The notes beneath the pieces are model-generated. The model was not told the origin of the DNA. It saw only the letters and a program-made list of their open reading frames with translations, and did not search any database. 64,000 nucleotides of DNA, taken from positions 97,501-161,500 of the forward strand of contig JAVDOI010000041.1 of NCBI GenBank assembly GCA_032191485.1, read 5' to 3'. Positions within the stretch are counted from its first letter, which is position 1. Each line of letters begins with the position of its first letter. Source of the stretch: Leptoclinus maculatus. Its lineage: Eukaryota; Chordata; Actinopteri; Perciformes; Stichaeidae. Positions 57,041 through 64,000 of this stretch are shown here, in pieces. Position numbers and translations under genes: made by a program.

Positions 57041-58200
57041 TCAGTGCCTCTGTGTGTTTATCAACACTAATGAGCTCATATGAACACCTGTGTGAGAGAT
57101 TAGAGTGAACAGTGATTTTCAACAAAACTACCTGTCAAACATATGCCCTTCATACCAAAACCATGAGACTAATCAATAAAATATGGATACCGTGAGAGAG
57201 ATAAGACTCTGCCAAACGCGGTAAAGTGATTTTTATGTTTGTGGTGTTAAAAATGTGAGCTACAGCGCAAGATACAAAACTGGTACCGTCTGCTTTCTTT
57301 GAGGAATTAGTGGTCAGATTTAACATGGAGTCTAATGGAGCAGTTGGTTGGAGTTCATGTCGCTCTAAGGCTCCCTGAGCCAAATGTGTAAGTCTGTGGG
57401 ATTCCACAGTCAGTTTTTTACGACAAGGACAAGATTAGCTACATTTCCATCCAGAAATTATGCATGAAGAGTGAAAATTGTGGAGTCGGTGGCAAAAGAC
57501 AAATCTTTTTTTCATAAGAATTTATAGCTCCTCTTCACTCTAGCGCTGACATCACGCACTCTAAGCAGCGCAATACACACCCATTATAAAGTCAGAAAAG
57601 GACTGAAAAATCATAAAAGTAAAAATGCTACAGTTCAAAAAGTATAAAAGATATCAACAAGCTGAATCATTCAGCAATAGTTAAGGATTTTCTCAACATT
57701 TGAAAGTTGAAATGGTTTCTGTAGCTGAAAGTATGAGGAAGATGAAGGATTTGAAAGTTTAAAAAGTTTAAGAGGATTTGAACATTTTCTCCATAGAAAC
57801 CCATTCAAAATAAAAATTGCAAAAAGCTTAATAATTCAAAAAGTTTAAAGATTATAAATATGAAGAGACATAGCACACATGAGCTGAAATAGCTGAACAT
57901 TTTGATAGTTGAACGGTTTCTGTAGCTTAAAAATTGTGGAAGGAGAAGCGTTGCAAAATACGTACGGAAGAAATATAAGAAGAATAAAGATTCGAAGAAC
58001 AATACTTGGAATGCTTAAAAGCATTCCAACAACTAGAAAATGCATTTCCTGCTGAAAATGCGTTGGAATGCTGAAAGCTGAAATAAATTGCAAAAAAATT
58101 GCTGAAAATACAGAAATGGGAGACTACCTGTCTGAAAAATGTTGAAGCCCGAAAGCATTAAACTGTACTGCTGAAAACCCTTAGAAGAAAGAAGCTAAGA

Positions 58201-59899
58201 GCTGAATTACAATGCAGGAAAAGCTTGAAGCTAAACGATTTTATCGTCAAAGTAATAGTAGTAAAAGTAGTAGTAGCAGTTGTAGTAGTAATAATAGTAG
58301 TAGAAGTAGTATAACTATTAGGGGTCATCCAAAGTTATCAACATTTTCACAGTAGTACAAAGAGTACTACTTTTCCAGGCGTTAAAAAATGCAAGTTCCG
58401 TTCACCGAAAAATATCGACATTTTTACGAAACTTTAAAGTTGTACATGAGAAAACTCTGGACGGCCCCTTAGGAGTAGTAGTAATAGTAGTAATAGCAGT
58501 AGAAATAGTAGAAGTAATAGAACTATTTGTAGGAGTAATAGTAGTAATAGCAGTAGTAGTGATCATAGTAGTAGTTGCTGGAGTTGCAGTAGTAACAGTA
58601 GTAGTTCATTAGTAGTAGCAGCAGAAGCAGGTGTAGTCGCAAAAGTAGTAGTTGTCTCAATGTTATTGCAAGTATAAAGCAGACAGTGACATCATTACAA
58701 ATATCTTTTATTTGTTTACATTTAGATTACCATTTTGTGAATTAATAATTTTGAAGTCATTTACACAGTAATTAGTATCAGCAGCAATAAATTACAAGAA
58801 ATCATATCAAGACAAACAGACAAGCCTAATACATTGATCATACATGAATAGAAATCACTATATTTCAAAGAGAAATAAATTGTAAATATAAAGACGTGAA
58901 TAAACAGTTGGTGTTATGTTCTGTATGCATATCTATTGTGAAATGGAAAGATTGTCTTACTGGCAATGTCAAAAAATCTTGTCTTTGCATATTTAATTGT
59001 CCAAGTAAGGATGACTTCTTTATTGAACTGCAATAATCTGAAATAAATCAAATTAAAATTAATTGATCATAATTGAAGTGAACTGAAGTGAATTAAAACT
59101 TTAAATTGAAAAAAAAAAACTCTGCAAAAAGCCTTACGGTTTTCCCGAAAGATCTCACAACATAGAGGCACTTTGGCCAACCAGAAGGAAACTTAAAGGG
59201 CCTTTTGTCTACACTTTGGTGGTCAATGCACTGACAAATGCATGTAGAAAGAGCAGAGATTTTTCAAAACCCTCTCAATCTAATTTGACTGAAAAAAACA
59301 AATGAGTTTTAAGACAGAAGTGAACCCAACATTTACTATCCCCATGGAAATTAAATACAATCCATAATGCCTTAACAGTAATTGTTTTCAAATAGATTCA
59401 TAAGGCAGGCATGGCACAAGATTATATTGTCACTATCAGTAGTTGGAGGTGTGTGCTGTTTGTTCAAAATATGCATTTTTGGGTCACTGAAATCTGTCCA
59501 CACAACCTTCTTTGACCCATCTTATATCTTTTTTTGTTTTATGATAAGCACATTACACAATAACTGTTGTGTTGATCATGACCTTTAGTAAAGATTCATG
59601 GATAAATAGTAAAGGGATACATCGTTCTCGTTGGTAAATGACACAATTTTACATATTTCATGCCTAAAAAAACCATCATAGCAAGAGGGAAAAATTTGTC
59701 AACAGAGAGCTTTCTGTACATTGGGCCCTTTGTTTGATATTGATAAACAAATATATCACAATTTCGTTCATGTCCTACAATCAAAGGCTTTTCACATCGT
59801 GCTTAGACCTAGCTTAATACTCCCAGTAGTTCAAGACTTCCAGTAGCCCTGGACTGCCAGTCTTGTCAACATTGACATTTAAATGATCTCAACATTAAG
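58201..59899. other. Unassigned AT-rich DNA
   Basis: 58240-58640 has TAG/GTA-rich repeats interrupted by unique sequence. 58680-59880 has no supported gene. A 62-codon - strand frame at 59596-59784 (MIVGHERNCDIFVYQYQTKG...) has a non-repetitive composition but no recognised similarity and no clear splice signals. Confidence 0.5.
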
Positions 59900-61732
59900 C
59901 TCAGTTTATGCTGGGTTTTCCTTACTTGTAAGGAACATTTGGTTAGAGTCACTAGTTTGACTCAAGGTTAGAAGACGAGCTTGGGAAGATTTGTTTTCCA
60001 ATTAAATCTTTTGACAAGACTCTTTGAACCACGTCATGTGTTTTAGACATTCTGAAGACAATACCTTCAGCTTGGATTCCACAGTCTGACATTTTAACAC
60101 TGGGCTTACATATATGTATTTTCAATAGGGTTTAGATTACCCTCAGGCTAGGTATACACATGTGAAAAACCTTGATTATACCTACCAGCTGAAACCCCAT
60201 ACTAATGACTCATGACATTAGGATAAAGATGTGTCCTTTCCTCCAGGTTAATTAGTTCATATGCATGTAGCAATTGAACTAACTGACACATTTTCATCCT
60301 TAATCTTTCATATATCTGTTAGAAAACTGATTAATAGGAAAAGGGAAGGATGACATGAATAAATAAATACAATAAAATAATGTAAAAGATATAAATTGTG
60401 ATGAAACATTAAATAAACATACATTGTTGGACCAAATAAGGTAGAGATGAAACAAACAAAATAAACAGGTGTCCTGTTGTTTTGAGAGACAGTCATTCTG
60501 TCCATGTGTCAGTAGTGTATGTTGCTGTTTGTTGAATCTGTCTGTTCTTAACACAAACCAAACTGTGAACAGAGCTCAGTGTCAGTGTGATAATAGAAAG
60601 AGCTGAAACATTATGACCTTTGACCTGTCCAGTGGCTGTAGAAGCACTCTCTTTGTTGTGGTCAAAGAGAGATATTGTACTATGGAAGTAACACAAACTG
60701 TTACCTTTACAGCTTGTTTAGGGAGGAGCTTGATGCTGGACAAAAGAGGAAGTGTCACTGTGACAGTGATGACTGACTGATGATGGATCTGCAGCAGTTT
60801 GGTTCCCTGCAGCCGTACACCTGATCACTTGCTTAAAGATCAACTGTAGTTAGTCTCTACTGAACTGAACTGTGCACAGCAATGGATGCACAGATGGTGA
60901 TGTTGAGGAAGGAGGACGGAGCTGGTCCTGAAAAGAGAAAACAAAGTTATTGTAATAAACTGAAGACTGAAACAAAACATGTTTACATGTTACATAATTC
61001 ACAATAATCAAATACCGGTACCTTGAATTCTGCTGCAAGGCAGGACAACATGTATGTCCAGTGCCATTTCACACAGAGAAGTTTAGGAAGGCTGCATGAT
61101 GTTCAGCTTCTTCTATATGTTTAGCTCTCTGTGCAGTCCTGAGTGTCTTCACTGTGAAGTGGAGGGATCACAGAGGAGGAAGACCTGAAGGAAGAAGTTT
61201 ATATAAATTACAATGTTATACTAGCTGTAACATCAGTGTCATTTAAACTGTTGCATTAATACAAAGGGAATAAATGAATGAACACACAATTAAAGCAAAA
61301 CATTGTAACATATGAAAACTATACCTTATGCTCTGTTGTGAAGAAACCTCGACACTGGCAGGGAGAACACGTGTCTCTGTGGTCCAGCAGTGGTGGGTCC
61401 ACTGTTGATGAACAGTTGAGATGGTGCTGCAGCATCTGGTCTGTGGTGACATGATGTCTTGGTTGTTATGAGCTGATCCAGTATCTCAGAGCCAGACAGA
61501 AGGTGAGGCAAAGGCAGGCAGGTGTTTTCTCATTCTCTGCTTGGAAGACTGACTGGGACAAGCAGGAAGTAAAATGTGTATCTATGTGATCCAACAGTGA
61601 TAAGTCCTCCGTTGATTGACAGTTCAGTTAGTGCTGCAGTCTCTGGTCTTTTGCAGCATATCTTGGTTGCTGTGAGCTGATCCTCACAGTGCTGAAGGAG
61701 GTGAGGCCAAGGCTGGCAGGTGTCCTTACAGA

Positions 61733-61982
61733 GGACACAGGAGAACTGTGTCTTCTGTCCATCAGAAAGGAAACTTAGCATTACAGAGGACACGGGAGAA
61801 CTGTGTCTCCGGTCCATCAGAAAGGAAACTTAGCATTACAGAGGACACAGGAGAACTGTGTCTTCTGTCCATCAGAAAGGAAACTTAGCATTACAGTGGA
61901 CACAGGAGAACTGTGTCTCCGGTCCATCAGAAAGGAAACTTAGCATTACAGAGGACACAGGAGAACTGTGTCTCCGGTCCAG
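61733..61982. repeat. 55-bp VNTR, about five units (copy B)
   Basis: Same unit as at 3839-4033, with one unit more. Individual units carry TTCTGTCC or TCCGGTCC variants in a different order from copy A. Confidence 0.85.
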
Positions 61983-62190
61983 GGGAAAGAAAACCTAAAT
62001 GAGTAACAGTCTCTAGCAAGTCCACCCGCCCTGCTAGAGTGTGAAATTGATTGGGATCGAAATGTGGGGTTTCAGCTGGTAGGTACACCAGAAAGTATGT
62101 GTTACATCTAGAACACATACTTTCTGATGTATGTTTGCTACGCTAAATGTTAGCAGCTGTGTACAATGTTGTATACAGCTGCTGAAAGAG

Positions 62191-62252
62191 TTTTGGCCTG
62201 TGCATTTATCAACCCTAACCCTAACCCACCCTGATAAATGCACAGGCCAAAA
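62191..62252. other. 21-bp perfect hairpin with (CCCTAA)n-like loop (copy B)
   Basis: Arms at 62191-62211 and 62232-62252, identical to the copy A hairpin at 4244-4305. Confidence 0.9.
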
Positions 62253-62738
62253 TGTGTTGGCAATATAGCTTAAAACAATATGGTTACCTGGAAAGAATAT
62301 TACCCATAATATTGTCCAATACTGTGAAAAGATGATTACCAAACAAAATTCCATTCAACTTACTAAATAAAGTCCAACATGTCTTGTGACCGCATAATTA
62401 GGTTTCCTTTACGTGAACATTACTCTTGATAAATTAAATCTCTGCAAGTCTGTTATATTCTATACATCATTCTCAGTAAACATAGTCATCACAATATACT
62501 CTTTTTGAATTTATCATTGTATCTTTCAATAATTTTTTAATCAGAATGTGTCATTAATACATATATCACTAACTTTTGTTCATCTCGATTAGTCTATACT
62601 TCATTGAGTTATGTTTTATCAACACACTGTTATGCTGTGTTATTTATACACTACATTATAATAAACTATTTTCTTAATCTCTGCACTGAACATATTAGTT
62701 TAAGTTTAGTTACAGGTACTTTGCATTTGTCTTGATCT

Positions 62739-64000
62739 TTAAAACTCAGCTGATACCTTTATGGGACTGTTAGAGGACATGACACAGTAGACAGGGTTGT
62801 GATAACTGTAATAGGTTTTCATCACACCAGAGTGGAGACAATGTTGTGGCTGAGAGATGAAAATGAGGTCCAGCAGTGTGTTCTTCTCTGTGGTTGCAGT
62901 AGTGATGACTTGTGCATATCCCCTGGACTGAAAGAGCTCAAGTATTGGCTTACTTGTGTTGGATAAGAGATTCTCGTTGAAATCCGCACAGACAATAATG
63001 GGGTGACAGTCCATGATCTCCAATGAGTCCAGAAGGCTTCCCAGGTTTGACAGGAATGATCTCACACTGTAGTCTGGTGGTCTGTATACAGCTGCAATCA
63101 GTGCACTCACTGGGGCTTCAACCTTCAGAGCCACAAACTCAAGATCAGTTACATTATGTATGTACTGTTTTTCACGCACTTGAATGTGGCTTTTCACATT
63201 AACAGCAACTCCACCACCACGTCTGTTGGCCATTTCTGGAACATTTGTGTAGGACAGGTGTCTGTTGCGTTTGAACATATTGTAGCCCTCTATATGGAGA
63301 CTGTCTGCAACAAAGGAGCCTTGAAGGTGAGTTTCTGTGAGACACAAAACATCTGCAAGACACAGTTCATGATGGCTCCTGATGTCATTGACATGAGATG
63401 GCAAACCTTCTGTGTTATGGTGAACAATGGTCAGAGTGTCATGTCTGCTCGATGTCTGTTGGAGTTGAAGAAGAGGCATCATGTCGTCCAATCTGACTTG
63501 TCTCATGGTCTGTAGGGCTCCAGTGATTTCTGGGTTGGCATATATCTTACTCTCATCCAGATCCAGCATGTGCAGTCCACTGAGAGACGTCACTCTACTG
63601 ACAGCTACATAAGCCATGCCAGGTTCAAAAATGTGTTTTAGTGAGACTACAGCTGATGTCCTTGTCATACCTTGAACCTTGTGTATTGTACAAGCAAAGG
63701 CAAGTCTAACAGGAAACTGTCTGCGTACTACTCCTTTCTGTTTCAGATTGTCCTCTGCTCTCTCTACGTACACTAGATCATCAGGTCTGCCTGGTGCTCT
63801 ATTACGGTAATTCATTCCAGCGGTTTCATCATCCATCTTGAGCCCAAGCATAGTGACATGTGCAACACCACTTTGTTCTGAGGTTATTACCCTGACTAGT
63901 GTAGCAAACGATCCATTCACCAATCCTTGAGACACGTCTATGTTTCTGGTGAGCATGACTCGAGCACCTTCAGCTACATTCAGTGTATCTGGTAACTCAT
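62739..64000 (-). CDS. Helitron helicase C-terminus fused to endonuclease (partial)
   Basis: The frame is open from the window edge to TAA at 62739, about 420 codons. The methionine at 63956 is internal, because ELPDTLNVAEGARVMLTRN reads through it. The first ~170 residues are the end of a Pif1-type superfamily 1 helicase: LVNGS, FACTIHKVQGMTR (motif V region) and YVAVSRVTSLSGL (motif VI). Then comes an apurinic-endonuclease-like domain: HHNTEGL, LCLTETHL, NRRGGGVAV, VYRPP, IIVCADFNEN, LLDLIF and SYHNPV. The helicase unwinds donor DNA during rolling-circle transposition; the fused endonuclease is known from some animal Helitrons. Two positions deviate from the usual motifs: GDFN is ADFN here (GDFN in copy A), and the terminal SDH is SYH in both copies. 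Confidence 0.9.
   Translation of the reverse strand, partial: ELPDTLNVAEGARVMLTRNIDVSQGLVNGSFATLVRVITSEQSGVAHVTMLGLKMDDETAGMNYRNRAPGRPDDLVYVERAEDNLKQKGVVRRQFPVRLAFACTIHKVQGMTRTSAVVSLKHIFEPGMAYVAVSRVTSLSGLHMLDLDESKIYANPEITGALQTMRQVRLDDMMPLLQLQQTSSRHDTLTIVHHNTEGLPSHVNDIRSHHELCLADVLCLTETHLQGSFVADSLHIEGYNMFKRNRHLSYTNVPEMANRRGGGVAVNVKSHIQVREKQYIHNVTDLEFVALKVEAPVSALIAAVYRPPDYSVRSFLSNLGSLLDSLEIMDCHPIIVCADFNENLLSNTSKPILELFQSRGYAQVITTATTEKNTLLDLIFISQPQHCLHSGVMKTYYSYHNPVYCVMSSNSPIKVSAEF

Larger units (their letters stand above)
43585..58200. repeat. Large complex tandem array (~14.6 kb), locus 2
   Basis: A ~540-bp core starting CATATGCCCTTCATACC recurs at 43753, 46318, 48310, 52358, 54564 and 57140 (spacings 2565, 1992, 4048, 2206 and 2576 bp). 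Between cores lie purine (GAGACACAG)n tracts, (TG)n-poly-G runs, the GAGGCTTTTATTTTGAAAGGGTGGGG block and TAG trinucleotide fields. Units at 52.4-58.1 kb are almost identical and look recently duplicated. An 85-codon - strand frame lies in each core, but the copies are too similar for this to show selection. Confidence 0.92.
59900..64000 (-). mobile_element. Helitron-type element, copy B (runs off the window)
   Basis: Its 3' end is placed at 59900 (CTCAGTTTATGC) by comparison with copy A. The non-coding part 59900-62738 matches 1669-4791 nearly base for base but lacks the solo LTR and has one more VNTR unit. Upstream in the element, the helicase-endonuclease frame is open to the window edge. 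The flanks of the two copies differ, which favours two insertions over one segmental duplication. Confidence 0.9.

Noticed and set aside
43763..57407. 85-codon - strand frame (MESHRLTHLAQGALERHE...) open in all six array cores
   Set aside because: The cores are nearly identical DNA, so a shared open frame is expected by descent. No start context, splice signal or known domain supports a protein.
59596..59784. 62-codon - strand frame as a gene
   Set aside because: No recognised motif, no splice sites of good quality and no neighbour that would explain it; left as unassigned.
12773..59899. One giant Helitron that captured ZZEF1 and APPL1 pieces
   Set aside because: Both Helitron copies face the same way and each has its own 3' end; the gene island lies outside both, between the 5' side of copy A and the 3' end of copy B.

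Overview
The window looks like a teleost (probably spiny-rayed) genomic segment. It has vertebrate genes split by GT-AG introns, abundant (TG)n/(CA)n tracts and fish-type transposons. There is no operon structure and no tRNA or rRNA gene that I can recognise. Most of the 64 kb is mobile or tandemly repeated DNA. The host genes sit in one island, all on the + strand, at about 27.6-41.8 kb.

Left part (1-22 kb). A 112-bp minisatellite and a ~183-bp tandem repeat open the window. A decayed Helitron-type element on the - strand (copy A) follows, from 1669 to about 12.8 kb. Its reading frame can be followed from a start at 12772: a cysteine-protease-like domain, an 18-residue basic repeat region, Cys-rich fingers, and the HUH Rep domain. 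It ends in a separated endonuclease tail (4792-5194). The element is broken by an in-frame stop, three frame changes, a solo LTR (7100-8059, TSD TGAC) and an LTR-like insertion that coincides with loss of the helicase. A second small solo LTR (2386-2726, TSD ATGA) has its empty site preserved in copy B. Next comes a young, complete Ty3/gypsy-type retrotransposon (13400-21901, - strand): two 909-bp LTRs, TSD TGTA, a tRNA-Thr primer site, and gag and pol joined by a textbook -1 frameshift signal.

Middle (22-42 kb). A stretch with three tiny exon-like blocks on the - strand (23.5-24.5 kb) precedes a GA/TG/TAG-rich repeat array (24.9-27.1 kb). Three host loci follow on the + strand. The first is an SRCR-SRCR-Ig-TM receptor gene (27665-31151, first exon not found). 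The second is a ZZEF1 fragment of ten exons (33943-39131), interrupted by a hAT-type element and carrying apparent damage in one exon. The third is an APPL1 fragment of seven clean exons (39636-41783). ZZEF1 and APPL1 are unrelated genes. They abut head to tail with incompatible splice phases, so this is either a real rearrangement or an assembly join.

Right part (42-64 kb). Decayed hAT and MITE sequences lead into a ~14.6-kb complex tandem array (43585-58.2 kb) built from modules also seen in the 25-27 kb array. After 1.7 kb of unassigned AT-rich DNA, a second Helitron copy (copy B) starts at 59900 and runs off the right edge. It carries an open helicase C-terminus plus apurinic-type endonuclease frame (62739-64000). 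Its non-coding 3' part is nearly identical to that of copy A, including three strong hairpins, one with a telomere-like loop.
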